Shown here: piece by piece, positions 39,689 to 49,811 of the stretch | Layout of the letters: each line of letters begins with the position of its first letter | Position numbering within the stretch: the stretch's first letter is position 1 | Assembly: GCF_900116515.1 (NCBI RefSeq) | Contig: NZ_FPBA01000002.1 | Location: 124,001-188,000 of the forward strand | Direction of reading: 5' to 3' | DNA: 64,000 nucleotides | Origin: Geodermatophilus amargosae | GTDB taxonomy: Bacteria; Actinomycetota; Actinomycetes; Mycobacteriales; Geodermatophilaceae | Translations under genes and position numbers: made by a program | Notes under the pieces: generated by a model | Told to the model about the DNA's origin: nothing | Databases searched by the model: none | What the model saw: only the letters and a program-made list of their open reading frames with translations

Positions 39689-39740
39689 GAGCGGCATCAC
39701 ACCACGCCCGGCGTCGCGCTCGGCAGACGCCTCCGGGCGC

Positions 39741-40247
39741 TCAGCCCTGGGAGACCTGCCGCTGGTCGGGCGGGGTCGCCACGGTCGCGCCGGCCGGTGG
39801 CAGCAGGACGGCCTCGCGCTGGAGGGCCTCACGCTGGAGGGCCTCACGCTGGTCGGTGCCCCGCTGGTCGGCCCCCCGGTGCCGCGGACCCCGGAAGTCC
39901 GGGGTCACCCCGAGCCCGATGCGGGCCTCGGCCTCGGCGAGCGCCACCTGCCGGGACAGTCGCACCAGGCGGGACTCCTGCTCGCGGAACCGGACACTGG
40001 TGCTGCCGACCAGGTAGATGAGGACCAGCGCCAGCCCGTAGAGCAGCAGGTCGGTGCCGCGGGTGACGCCGACGGCGTCAGCGGCGTACTGGGTGTAGTC
40101 CGGGAAGATCACCGCCAGCACGCCGGCGACGACGGTCAGCCCGGCGAGCAGCTTGCGGCGGGCCTGGCCGCGCAGCGAGGCGCGCGAGCGCAGCGAGGCC
40201 CAGACGGCGATGATCAGGGCCGGGACGAGCAGGAACTTGATGATCAC
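39741..40247 (-). CDS. DUF2304-family membrane protein
   Basis: A 168-residue protein with three hydrophobic segments (near 4-20, 32-52 and 70-90) and a charged cytoplasmic tail, matching DUF2304. Such proteins accompany polyprenyl-phosphate GT2 enzymes. The tail holds three in-frame copies of a 15-bp repeat giving REALQ units. GTG at 40247 with GGAGG upstream; it overlaps the stop of the GT2 gene (GTGA), so they act together. Confidence 0.85.
   Translation of the reverse strand: MIIKFLLVPALIIAVWASLRSRASLRGQARRKLLAGLTVVAGVLAVIFPDYTQYAADAVGVTRGTDLLLYGLALVLIYLVGSTSVRFREQESRLVRLSRQVALAEAEARIGLGVTPDFRGPRHRGADQRGTDQREALQREALQREAVLLPPAGATVATPPDQRQVSQG
39811..39855. repeat. Three tandem 15-bp repeats in the DUF2304 gene
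   Basis: Units close to GCCTCACGCTGGAGG at 39811, 39826 and 39841, in frame, encoding REALQ in the protein tail. Confidence 0.85.
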
Positions 40248-41026
40248 GACCGACCTCCGTGGCTGATCCGGTGGGCGATCGTGTCGGCCAGGATGTTGAC
40301 GCTGTTGAGCAGCGGCTGGCCCTTCGCCCGTGAGTAGTCGGTGTAGAGGATGTGCACCGGGTGCTCGACGACCCGCAGGTCGGGGCTGGTCAGCTGCTCC
40401 TCGAGCTCCGAGGCGTAGGCCATGCCGGTGTGCGAGAGGCGGATCCTCGCGGCGACGTCGCGGGTGATCAGCCGCAGGCCGTTGTGCGCGTCGGTGAGCC
40501 GGTGGCCGGACCTGCGGTTCATCACCCGGGTCGCCACCCGCAGGATGAACCGGCGCAGCGGGCTCATGTGCGTCCGCGAGTCGAGGAACCGCGAGCCCAT
40601 GACGACGTCGTAGCCCTCGCGGATGCGCTCGATCATCGACAGCAGGTCCGACAGCTGGTGCTGGCCGTCGGCGTCGAAGCAGCCGATGTAGCGCGCGTCG
40701 GTGAAGCGCAGCGCGGCCTCGTAGCCGGTCTGCAGCGCACCGCCGGCGCCCAGGTTGACCGGGTGGCTGACCCGCAGCGCGCCGGCGGCGTCGATCTCGC
40801 GCGCCGAGGCGTCGGTGCTGGCGTCGTCGACGGCGATGACCGACAGGCCCGCCTGCACGAGCTCCTCGATGACGCTGCGGACGACGGTGGCCTCGTTGTA
40901 GACGCGCACCACCACGACCGTGTCGTCCCACGGCCCGGGTGCGCGCCCGTCGCGCTGGTCGGAGGTCGCCAGGTGCAGCTGCGGCTGGAGCCCCAGCTGT
41001 CCACGGTCGCCGTGCGCTGCAGCCAT
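40244..41026 (-). CDS. GT2 glycosyltransferase, polyprenyl-phosphate type
   Basis: A 260-residue GT-A glycosyltransferase like dolichol-phosphate mannosyl/glucosyl transferases: VVVVRVYNEATVVRSVIEELVQAG, VIAVDDASTDAS, CFDADGQHQLSDLL and DAHNGLRLITR. It would load a sugar onto a polyprenyl carrier with the help of the coupled DUF2304 protein. ATG 41026 is preceded by TAGCAT with an 8-base gap; GTG 41134 overlaps the acyltransferase stop (GTGA) with GAGGAG upstream and would add 36 low-complexity residues. Either is possible. Confidence 0.85.
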   Translation of the reverse strand: MAAAHGDRGQLGLQPQLHLATSDQRDGRAPGPWDDTVVVVRVYNEATVVRSVIEELVQAGLSVIAVDDASTDASAREIDAAGALRVSHPVNLGAGGALQTGYEAALRFTDARYIGCFDADGQHQLSDLLSMIERIREGYDVVMGSRFLDSRTHMSPLRRFILRVATRVMNRRSGHRLTDAHNGLRLITRDVAARIRLSHTGMAYASELEEQLTSPDLRVVEHPVHILYTDYSRAKGQPLLNSVNILADTIAHRISHGGRS

Positions 41027-41034
41027 CGCCCGGG

Positions 41035-41040
41035 ATGCTA
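41035..41040 (-). promoter_or_regulatory. Candidate leaderless -10 box of the GT2 gene
   Basis: TAGCAT on the minus strand, 8 bases before the ATG at 41026. Confidence 0.4.
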
Positions 41041-41130
41041 GCCCGGTACGGGCGGCCGGCCGGACCACGGTCGCGGCGGCCTCCCCCGTCGACGGCGTCG
41101 CGGTCGGCGACTCCTCGGTGCTGATGGCGG

Positions 41131-43218
41131 TCACACGAGCTCCTCGAGCAGGAAGGGCGCCAGGCTGCGGCTGTACTGGGCGGTCAGGTGGTTGGCGTCC
41201 CAGTACACGACCGCCCCGCCGATCGCCGTGTAACAGGTCGTCTCGTCGCAGAACAGGTCGGTCAGGTCGACCAGGTGCAGCCCCGGTGCAGGGGTCCGCT
41301 CCACCGCGAGCGTGGCCGCGTCGGGGACCACGGCGTCGGCGCGTGGCCGCGAGCAGGCCAGCGGGTCGCCGGGGTGGGCCTGCAGGCACTCGGGCACGTG
41401 CGGGAGCCCGGTCGTCGGCACGTCGCGGAGCACGTCGACCTCCAGGCCGGCCTCGAGCCAGGTCGACCAGGTGGCCTGGAAGCCCTGCACACCCGCCTCG
41501 AGCGAGTCGGCGCCGTCGAAGGTGAACGCGGTGGTGAAGGAGGACGTGACGACGGCGTCCACGTCGTGCGAGGTGAGCCAGTCGGTGACCTCGCCACCCC
41601 AGCGGGCGCAGCCGTCGGTGTCGGTGTCCGCGCCCTGGAAGGCGAGCACGCGGGCCTCGGTGACCGGGCAGGCGCCGCGCAGGATCTCGACGAGCTCCCA
41701 GTTCTGCCGGCGGGCGACCTCGTGCACCGCGCCGCGCCAGTGCTCCGCGTGCGAGTCGCCGACCAGCGCGACCCGCCGGGTCGGCGGCTCGCTGCCGAAG
41801 CGGCAGGTGGTCACGTCGAGGTCGGTGTCGCTCCGCCCGCCCTCGGTCAGGCGGCAGGCCGGGTCGATGAACCACGGCTGGTCGTCGTCGGTGAGCGTGA
41901 GCGACGCGGGCGGCCCGTAGACGTCGCCGCAGCCGGTCGCCCCGGGCGCCAGGGAGCCGGCGCCGAAGCACGGGTCGTCCTGCGCGGCGGCCAGGGCGTC
42001 GCGCGCGTCCGCCTCCGCCATCGCGACCCGGTGGTACTGCCAGCCGGCGACACCGGCGACCAGCGCCATCGCCGCGACGGTCGACACGCCGACGACCAGC
42101 GGCCGGCGCAGGCGGCGCCACTGCAGGGCCGGCTGCTCGACGAGCCGGCGGGTGAGCCAGGCGAGCACCAGGGAGGCGGCGAGAACGGCGATCTTGTCGA
42201 CGGTGGTCAGCGGCCGGGCGAGGGCGAACGGCGCGAGCACGATGAGCGGCCAGTGCCAGAGGTAGACGGCGTAGGAGACGTCGCCGACGAACTGCGTGGG
42301 GGCGAAGGAGACCAGCCGCGACGAGGGGTCGCGCGGGCCGGTGTCGCCGGCGGCGATGACGGCCGCGGTGCCCAGCACGGGCAGCAGCGCCAGGTAGCCC
42401 GGGAAGGGGGAGCTGCTGGAGAGGGTCACGGCCGCCACGGTGATCGCGGCGAACCCGGCCCAGCGCAGCACCAGCGGCGCGGCCGTGCCGGCGCGCAGCC
42501 AGGTGGCCAGGCGCCTGCCGGTCAGCGCCAGGGCCAGGACCGCACCGACCCCGAGCTCCCAGACGCGGGTCGGTGTCTGGAAGTAGGCGGCCGCGGGCTC
42601 GGTGGCCGTCCAGTACACCGACCAGGCCAGGGATGCGACCGTGACGACCGCGATGCCGGGCAGCAGCAGGGAGCGGCCCGGCCGGGTGCGCCCGGCGAGC
42701 CAGACCAGGAACAGCACGAGGAGCGGCCAGACGGCGTAGAACTGCTCCTCCACCGACAGCGACCAGTAGTGCTGGACGACCGAGGCCGCGTCCTGGGAGG
42801 CGGAGTAGTCGACCGCGCGCCCGGCCAGCGCCCAGTTCTGGGCATAGAAGGTGCTGGCCAGGACGTCGCCGGCGGTGGCGGCCCAGCGGCTGACCGGCAG
42901 CAGCAGGCCGGAGGCCAGGGCGGTGACCAGCAGCACCAGCAGGGCCGCGGGCAGCAGCCGCCGCGCGCGCCGGGCGTAGAAGGCCCGCAGCGACAGCGTC
43001 CCGGTCCGCTCCACCTCGCGCCGCAGGTGCGAGGTGATGAGGAAGCCGGAGATGACGAAGAAGACGTCGACCCCGACGTAGCCGCCGGTCAGCCGGTTCG
43101 GCCACAGGTGGTAGACGACCACCAGCAGGACGGCGAGGGCACGCAGCGCCTGGACCTCGGGCAGGAAGGTCCGCTCCCGGGGGAGGGCGGGCGCTTCGGG
43201 CGCGCGGAGCGAGAGCAC
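41131..43218 (-). CDS. Acyltransferase-3 / SGNH fusion, OafA-like
   Basis: A 695-residue protein that O-acetylates surface glycans. About 10-11 membrane helices form the acyltransferase-3 domain (LRALAVLLVVVYHLWPNRLTGGYVGVDVFFVISGFLI near the start, WSLSVEEQFY). The extracellular SGNH domain from about residue 430 has GDSHAEHW (nucleophile Ser) and the late DANHL (catalytic Asp-His). The GTG at 43218 follows GGAGA. It lies upstream of the GT2/DUF2304 pair and downstream of manC, suggesting decoration of a mannose or other wall glycan. Confidence 0.9.
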   Translation of the reverse strand: MLSLRAPEAPALPRERTFLPEVQALRALAVLLVVVYHLWPNRLTGGYVGVDVFFVISGFLITSHLRREVERTGTLSLRAFYARRARRLLPAALLVLLVTALASGLLLPVSRWAATAGDVLASTFYAQNWALAGRAVDYSASQDAASVVQHYWSLSVEEQFYAVWPLLVLFLVWLAGRTRPGRSLLLPGIAVVTVASLAWSVYWTATEPAAAYFQTPTRVWELGVGAVLALALTGRRLATWLRAGTAAPLVLRWAGFAAITVAAVTLSSSSPFPGYLALLPVLGTAAVIAAGDTGPRDPSSRLVSFAPTQFVGDVSYAVYLWHWPLIVLAPFALARPLTTVDKIAVLAASLVLAWLTRRLVEQPALQWRRLRRPLVVGVSTVAAMALVAGVAGWQYHRVAMAEADARDALAAAQDDPCFGAGSLAPGATGCGDVYGPPASLTLTDDDQPWFIDPACRLTEGGRSDTDLDVTTCRFGSEPPTRRVALVGDSHAEHWRGAVHEVARRQNWELVEILRGACPVTEARVLAFQGADTDTDGCARWGGEVTDWLTSHDVDAVVTSSFTTAFTFDGADSLEAGVQGFQATWSTWLEAGLEVDVLRDVPTTGLPHVPECLQAHPGDPLACSRPRADAVVPDAATLAVERTPAPGLHLVDLTDLFCDETTCYTAIGGAVVYWDANHLTAQYSRSLAPFLLEELV

Positions 43219-43330
43219 TGGCGATCTCCGTGGAGGGTGCGTCCGCCGTCGGCGGTCGGGGGCCACCGGAACAGGCGGCCCCGGCCACGGTAACGGCCCT
43301 CGGCCGTCCGGCGGGGACGCGGCGGGTCGG

Positions 43331-43350
43331 GTGTGACGGAAGGGTCACAC
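43331..43350. promoter_or_regulatory. Palindrome GTGTGAC-N6-GTCACAC upstream of the acyltransferase gene
   Basis: Arms at 43331-43337 and 43344-43350, 113-132 bp before the acyltransferase start and just after the manC stop. It contains the MtrA-type core GTCACA on both strands. Confidence 0.5.
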
Positions 43351-43385
43351 GCGCCGGGAGCGCGCTCGGGCGACCCCGGCGACGG

Positions 43386-44492
43386 TCAGCTGAACCGCGC
43401 GCCGTGCCGTTCCTCGACGGCGGCCAGCAGCTGCTTGACCCGCTCGGCGTCGGACACCGGGCAGACCATCGTCACGTCGGCGGTGGCCACCACGACGCTG
43501 TCCCGGACGCCGACCAGGGCCACCAGGTGCTCCGGGTCGTCGCTGAAGACGATGTTGCCCGCACTGTCGAGGGTCACCGCCAGCCCGCCGACCGCGTTGC
43601 CGTCGGCGGTGGCCAGCGTCTGCGCCAGCGCCGGCCACGAGCCGACGTCGAGCCAGTCGACGTCGAGGTCGGCCACCAGCACCCGGCCCGGTTCGGTGGC
43701 CGCGGGCTCCAGGACGGCGTAGTCGACGCTGGTCTTCGGCAGCGTGGGGAACACCTCGACGAGGACGGCGTCGCGCTCCGGCCCGGCGGGAGCGGCCACG
43801 ACGCGGTCGAGGCCCTGGGCCGTCGCGGGCAGGTGGTCGGCGAGCGCGTCGAGCACGGTGCGGGCCCGCCACACGAACATCCCCGAGTTCCACAGGTACT
43901 CACCCGAGGCCAGGTAGGACTCGGCGGTGGCGCTGTCGGGCTTCTCCTTGAACGCGGCGGCCTCGGCCACGCCGGGCACCTCGGTCGGCGCGCCGCGGCG
44001 CACGTAGCCGAAGCCGGTGGCCGGGGCGGTGGGCCGGATGCCCAGGGTGACCAGCGCCCGCGGCCGCGCGGCCAGGGCGTCGAAGGCCGTGGTCAGCGCG
44101 GCGGCGAACCGCTCGACCGGCCGGATGACGTGGTCGGCGCTGACGACGGCGAGCTCGGCCTCGGGGTCGGCCTCGGCCACGAGGGCGGCGGCCAGCCCGA
44201 CGGCGTTGGCGGTGTCGCGGGCGACCGGCTCGAGCACCAGCCGGTCGGGGCGCAGCCGCGGCAGGGCGGCCTGCACCTGGGCGCCGTAGCGCGCGGCGGT
44301 GCACACCCAGATCCGCTCGGCGGGGAGCACCGCCTCCAGCCGGGTGAACGCCTCGGCCAGCAGGCTGTGCGCGCCGCCCGTCCCGTCGGAGGGGTCCTGG
44401 ATGACGTCGAGCAGCTGCTTGGGCCGGGCGGCGCGCGACAGCGGCCACAGCCGCGTGCCCGACCCGCCGGCCATCACCACCGCGTGCCTCAT
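43386..44492 (-). CDS. manC: Mannose-1-phosphate guanylyltransferase
   Basis: A 368-residue ManC/RmlA2-type enzyme that makes GDP-mannose from mannose-1-P and GTP. The loop MAGGSGTRLWPLSRAARPKQLL and FKEKPDSATAESYLASGEYLWNSGMFVW are diagnostic. It lacks the C-terminal isomerase domain of bifunctional forms. Its ATG overlaps the wbbL stop (ATGA). Equivalent to Rv3264c beside wbbL. Confidence 0.94.
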   Translation of the reverse strand: MRHAVVMAGGSGTRLWPLSRAARPKQLLDVIQDPSDGTGGAHSLLAEAFTRLEAVLPAERIWVCTAARYGAQVQAALPRLRPDRLVLEPVARDTANAVGLAAALVAEADPEAELAVVSADHVIRPVERFAAALTTAFDALAARPRALVTLGIRPTAPATGFGYVRRGAPTEVPGVAEAAAFKEKPDSATAESYLASGEYLWNSGMFVWRARTVLDALADHLPATAQGLDRVVAAPAGPERDAVLVEVFPTLPKTSVDYAVLEPAATEPGRVLVADLDVDWLDVGSWPALAQTLATADGNAVGGLAVTLDSAGNIVFSDDPEHLVALVGVRDSVVVATADVTMVCPVSDAERVKQLLAAVEERHGARFS

Positions 44493-45418
44493 GCCCGCAC
44501 CCCCCGGCCGGCGCGCCCGACGCCCTCGGCGCGGCGCTGGAAGCGGGCCCCGGCGGCCACCCGCCCGCTGACGTAGGAGACGAGCATCCGGGCGCCGAGT
44601 CCGGCGCGCAGCGCCGTCCGCAGCGGGACTTGCCGCCGGCCGGGGTACTGGCCGGAGAGGTAGCGCAGTGCGCTGGTGTGGTGCACCCGTTGCATCCGGT
44701 GCGGCTCCCGTCGGGTGGCGTGCCCGCCCTCGTGCACGACGACCGCGGTCGGCGCGTACACGTGCAGGTAGCCGGCGCGGCCCAGCCGCTCGGCGAGGTC
44801 GACGTCCTCGAAGTACATGAAGTAGCCCGGGTCGAAGCCGCCGACGGCGGAGAACGCCTCGAGGTCGACCAGGAAGCAGGAACCCGACAGCCAGCCGGCG
44901 GTGCGCTCCCGCGGCGCCTCGCGCTCCCGGCGGTAGCGCGCCGTCCACGGGTTGCCCGGCCAGGCCCAGCCCAGCAGCGCGTGCCCGGCGCCGGTGGACA
45001 GCCGCGGCAGGTCGCGCGCCGAGGGGTAGAGCTCGCCCTCGGGGGTCCGGATGGCCGGGCCGACGGTGGCGGCGCGCGGCCACCGGGCGGCGACGGCGAG
45101 CAGCTCGTCGACCGCGCCGGGCTCGAAGCGGACGTCGGGGTTGGCCACGAGGGCGTACCGGCCCGGGGCCCCGGCGAGGCCGGCGTTGACGGCGGCGCCG
45201 TAGCCGACGTTGCCCCCGGTGCGCAGCAGCCGCACCTGCGGGTGGCGCGCGGTGACCTGCTCGGGGACGCCGTCGGTGGAGCCGTTGTCGGCGAGCACGA
45301 CGTCGACCGGCCGGGTCGTCGCCTCGGCCAGCGAGGTGACGAAGCCCTCGAGCGCCTCCCCGGGCGAGTACGTCACCGCCACGACGCGCAGCGGGAGGAC
45401 GTCAGGGGAGCCGGGCAC
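44489..45418 (-). CDS. wbbL: Rhamnosyltransferase WbbL of the arabinogalactan linker
   Basis: A 309-residue GT2 enzyme close to Rv3265c. VVAVTYSPGEALEGFVTSL, VLADNGSTDG, NVGYGAAVNAG, NPDVRFEPGAVDELL and WLSGSCFLVD...FDPGYFMYFEDVDL follow the mycobacterial protein in order. It adds rhamnose from dTDP-rhamnose to GlcNAc-PP-decaprenol to make the disaccharide linker on which galactan is built. The GTG at 45418 follows TACAGT by 6 bases (leaderless). It heads a two-gene operon with manC, divergent from glf. Confidence 0.92.
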   Translation of the reverse strand: MPGSPDVLPLRVVAVTYSPGEALEGFVTSLAEATTRPVDVVLADNGSTDGVPEQVTARHPQVRLLRTGGNVGYGAAVNAGLAGAPGRYALVANPDVRFEPGAVDELLAVAARWPRAATVGPAIRTPEGELYPSARDLPRLSTGAGHALLGWAWPGNPWTARYRREREAPRERTAGWLSGSCFLVDLEAFSAVGGFDPGYFMYFEDVDLAERLGRAGYLHVYAPTAVVVHEGGHATRREPHRMQRVHHTSALRYLSGQYPGRRQVPLRTALRAGLGARMLVSYVSGRVAAGARFQRRAEGVGRAGRGVRA

Positions 45419-45424
45419 GGGGCG

Positions 45425-45430
45425 ACTGTA
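45425..45430 (-). promoter_or_regulatory. Leaderless -10 box of wbbL
   Basis: TACAGT on the minus strand, 6 bases before the GTG of wbbL; the same hexamer serves glf on the other strand. Confidence 0.55.
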
Positions 45431-45548
45431 GAAGGCCTGCCGGAGACCGGCGCGCGGCGCCGGGGGTCTGACGGGCCGGGTGTGACCGGTGGGACGTGGG
45501 GGACGGTCCCGTCACGAAAAGCCGTGGCGCACCCCGCCGGCGGCCTGA

Positions 45549-46769
<1,221 letters not shown>

Positions 46770-46799
46770 CCCGCGGCCCCGACCCCTGAGGACTCCCCG

Positions 46800-48731
46800 G
46801 TGACCACCACCCCGATCGAGAACACCCCGAGCTCCCCGGAGCGGGTCAGCGAGCCCGTCTCCAGCGAGCTGGCCGCCGGCCGGGCGACGACGCTGCTGCA
46901 GCGCTGCCTGATGCCCCGCCAGGGCGACCCGCTCAAGGTGCGCAGCCTCTACCTCGACGAGACTTCGGGGCGCGCCACCTGCCCGGACCGTGGCACGGCC
47001 ACCGTGCAGGCCGGCCGCGAGCTGTCCTTCGCCACCTACTTCAACGCCTTCCCGGCCAGCTACTGGCGGCGCTGGACGGCGCTGGAGAACGTGATCCTGC
47101 GGGTCGAGGTCGACGGCCGCTGCCGCATCGACGTCTACCGCTCGAAGGCCAACGGCGACGTCATGCACGTCACCGGCGCCGCCACCGACGGCACCACCGG
47201 CCCGCTGGAGTTCGAGCTCGAGCTCGCGCCCTTCAGCGACGGCGGCTGGTACTGGTTCGACGTCACCGCCGACGACTCGGTGTCGCTGAGCAACGCCGGC
47301 TGGTACGCCGCCACCGCGCCGCTGCGCGAGGCCCGGCTGTCGGTCGGCATCTGCACCTTCAACCGGCCGGTCGACTGCGTGGCCGCGCTCGAGGCGCTGT
47401 CCTCCGACCCCGTCGTCATGGAGAAGGTCAGCCACGTGATCGTGGCCGACCAGGGCAACAAGAAGGTCGTCGACGCCCCCCGCTTCCCGGGCGTGGCGGA
47501 GGCCCTCGGCGACCGGCTGCGGGTGCTCGAGCAGGGCAACCTCGGCGGCAGCGGCGGCTTCGCCCGCACGATGCACGAGATGCTGACGGCGACCGACGCC
47601 ACCCACCACGTCTTCCTCGACGACGACATCCTCATCGAGCCCGACAGCGTGGCGCGCGCGGTCACCTTCGCCCAGTACACGACCCACCCGACCCTGGTCG
47701 GCGGGCAGATGCTGGCCCTGCAGGACCGCTCGGTGCTGCACAGCATGGGCGAGGTCGTCGAGCGCGAGAAGTTCTTCTGGCGCAACGCCCCGAACACCAG
47801 CTACGGGCACGACTTCAGCAGGACCACGCTGCGCGAGGCGACGGCCCTGCACCGGCGGATCGACGTCGACTACAACGGCTGGTGGATGTGCCTCATCCCG
47901 CGTCAGGTGGCCGAGGAGATCGGCCTGCCGCTGCCGGTCTTCATCAAGTGGGACGACGCCGAGTACGGCCTGCGCGCCGCCTCGGCCGGCTACCCGACGG
48001 TGACGCTGCCCGGCGTCGCGATCTGGCACCTGTCCTGGAGCGACAAGGACGACACCGCCGACTGGCAGGCCTACTTCCACTGGCGCAACCGGCTCATCGT
48101 GGCCGCGCTGCAGAGCCCCTACCGGCACGGCGGCTCGCTGCTGCGTGACCTGTTCAAGTGGGACCTGAAGTACCTGATCATGCTGCAGTACTCAGCGACC
48201 GCGCTGCACCAGCGGGCCTACGAGGACTTCCTCGCCGGCCCCGAGCGGCTCTACGAGCTCCTGCCCACGGCCCTGCCGGAGGTCCGCAAGCAGCAGAGCG
48301 GCTTCGACGACGGGCGCGTGCTCAAGAGCACCAGTGACCTGCCGCTGCCCACGATGAGCCCGGTCAAGGCCGAGAAGATGCTCAAGCCGCCGACGAACCC
48401 GATGACCATCAGCCGGACCCTCGCCGGCGCCCTGGCGCACAACCTGTTCCCCGCCAAGGGGCACGAGGAGAAGCCGCAGCTCAACGTGGCCGCCCAGGAC
48501 GCCCGCTGGTTCCTGCTGGCCCGGCTGGACTCGGCCACGGTCGGCACCGCCGACGGCCGCGGCGTCACCTACCGCCGGCGCGACCCCAAGGTCTTCTGGG
48601 GCCTGCTCAAGCGTTCGCTGGCCCTGGAGTGGCAGATCTACCGCCGCTTCCCGGCTCTGCGCCGCGCCTACCGCGACGCGCTGCCGGAGCTGACCAGCCC
48701 GCAGGCGTGGGAGAAGGTCTTCAGCGCCTGA
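46800..48731 (+). CDS. glfT2: Galactofuranosyltransferase GlfT2
   Basis: A 643-residue bifunctional transferase that extends galactan with alternating beta-1,5 and beta-1,6 Galf. An N-terminal beta-barrel, a GT-A core with the metal site FLDDDIL (Asp 274-276), the catalytic FIKWDDAEYGLRA and IWHLSWSDKDD, and a helical C-terminal domain follow Rv3808c. Length is close to the mycobacterial 637. The GTG at 46800 comes 30 bp after glf; they form one operon. Confidence 0.96.
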   Translation: MTTTPIENTPSSPERVSEPVSSELAAGRATTLLQRCLMPRQGDPLKVRSLYLDETSGRATCPDRGTATVQAGRELSFATYFNAFPASYWRRWTALENVILRVEVDGRCRIDVYRSKANGDVMHVTGAATDGTTGPLEFELELAPFSDGGWYWFDVTADDSVSLSNAGWYAATAPLREARLSVGICTFNRPVDCVAALEALSSDPVVMEKVSHVIVADQGNKKVVDAPRFPGVAEALGDRLRVLEQGNLGGSGGFARTMHEMLTATDATHHVFLDDDILIEPDSVARAVTFAQYTTHPTLVGGQMLALQDRSVLHSMGEVVEREKFFWRNAPNTSYGHDFSRTTLREATALHRRIDVDYNGWWMCLIPRQVAEEIGLPLPVFIKWDDAEYGLRAASAGYPTVTLPGVAIWHLSWSDKDDTADWQAYFHWRNRLIVAALQSPYRHGGSLLRDLFKWDLKYLIMLQYSATALHQRAYEDFLAGPERLYELLPTALPEVRKQQSGFDDGRVLKSTSDLPLPTMSPVKAEKMLKPPTNPMTISRTLAGALAHNLFPAKGHEEKPQLNVAAQDARWFLLARLDSATVGTADGRGVTYRRRDPKVFWGLLKRSLALEWQIYRRFPALRRAYRDALPELTSPQAWEKVFSA

Positions 48732-48748
48732 CCCCAGGTCGCACGACG

Positions 48749-48785
48749 ACGGCCCGCCGTCCCCGAGGAGGGGGCGGCGGGCCGT
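48749..48785. terminator. Terminator after glfT2
   Basis: A 16-bp stem with a single G-T pair (ACGGCCCGCCGTCCCC at 48749-48764) and a 5-base loop, 18 bp past the glfT2 stop. Confidence 0.8.
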
Positions 48786-48806
48786 TCGGCGTGAGGGCCG
48801 GCAGGC

Positions 48807-48894
48807 GCCGGTTCAGGGCCGGGTCATGGCCGGTTCAGGGCCGGGTCATTGCCGGGTCATGGCCGGTTCAGGGCCGGGTCAGGGCCGGGTGAGG
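48807..48894. repeat. Eight-copy 11-bp tandem repeat at the 3' end of glfT1
   Basis: Eight units close to GCCGGGTCAGG, each exactly 11 bp, alternate between GCCGGTTCAGG and GCCGGGTCATG/T forms. The array lies between convergent glfT2 and glfT1 and runs through the glfT1 stop codon at 48879-48881. Confidence 0.9.
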
Positions 48895-49811
48895 CGCTCG
48901 CGCCGGCCGGCGCGGGTCAGCCGCAGCCACTCCCGCCAGCCGGCGCGGTCGCGGCGGGAGACCAGGAAGAACCAGCCGAAGCGGACGGTCTCCAGCGGCC
49001 GCAGCCAGCGCATGCCCGGCTGGGCCATCAGGTAGCCGCGGTTGCGGTAGGTGAAGTACCGCTTGACCTCGTCGGCCGGGTACTGCGCCGACAGCCGCCC
49101 GCCGAGGATGGGCGCGAACTCCGTCGTCCCCTCGGGGTGCAGGTAGGCCGCCTGCGGGCAGGTGCCGAACCGCAGGCCCGCGCGCAGCATCCGGCGGTGG
49201 ATCTCGGTCTCGTCGCCGCGGAAGAACAGCCGGTAGTCCGGGACCCCGACGACGTCGAGCGCCTCGGCGCGGAACAGCGCCCCGTTGAACAGCGCGGCGT
49301 AGTCGGGCAGCAGGTCCAGGCCGTCGAAGTCGCTGCGCCGGCGCCGCCAGGCCAGGCCGCGGCGCAGGGGGAAGGCCAGCCGGTCGGGGTCGGCGAGGTC
49401 GGTGACCAGCGGGCTCACCTCGGCCAGCCCGTGCCGCTCCGCGGCGGCCAGCAGCGTGGCCAGCACCGTCTCGTCGGCGGGCCGGCCGTCGTCGTCGGCG
49501 CACCAGACCCAGTCCGCGCCCATCGCGAGGGCGTGCAGCATGCCGTAGGCGAAGCCGCCGGCCCCGCCGAGGTTGCGCCGGCTGGGCAGGTGGGTGGCCG
49601 GCAGCCCGCTCGCCGCGACGACGTCGGCGGCCGAGCGGTCCGGCCCGTTGTCCACGACGACGACGTGGTCGACGCGGCGGTCCTGCGTGGCGATCGCGGC
49701 CAGGCTCTGCGCGAGCAGCTCCCGGCGGTGCCGGGTCACGACGACGGCGACGACGCACTCCCCCGCCCCGGCGCCCGGCGCCGCGGCCGGCTGTGCGGCC
49801 GGCGCGGTCAC
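48879..49811 (-). CDS. glfT1: Galactofuranosyltransferase GlfT1
   Basis: A 310-residue GT2 enzyme close to Rv3782 that adds the first two Galf residues to the rhamnosyl linker. VVAVVVTRHRRELLAQSL, RRNLGGAGGFAYGMLHALAMG, WVWCADDDGRPADETVLATLL, FFRGDETEIHRRMLRAGLRFGTC and YFTYRNRGYLMAQPG match in order. Its GTG overlaps the ABC ATPase stop (GTGA), so the three genes permease-ATPase-GlfT1 are coupled. The C-terminus and stop lie in an 11-bp tandem repeat. Confidence 0.93.
   Translation of the reverse strand: MTAPAAQPAAAPGAGAGECVVAVVVTRHRRELLAQSLAAIATQDRRVDHVVVVDNGPDRSAADVVAASGLPATHLPSRRNLGGAGGFAYGMLHALAMGADWVWCADDDGRPADETVLATLLAAAERHGLAEVSPLVTDLADPDRLAFPLRRGLAWRRRRSDFDGLDLLPDYAALFNGALFRAEALDVVGVPDYRLFFRGDETEIHRRMLRAGLRFGTCPQAAYLHPEGTTEFAPILGGRLSAQYPADEVKRYFTYRNRGYLMAQPGMRWLRPLETVRFGWFFLVSRRDRAGWREWLRLTRAGRRERLTRP

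Noticed and set aside
48807-48894. Possible CRISPR array
   Set aside because: The units are 11 bp and contiguous with no spacers, so it is a tandem repeat.
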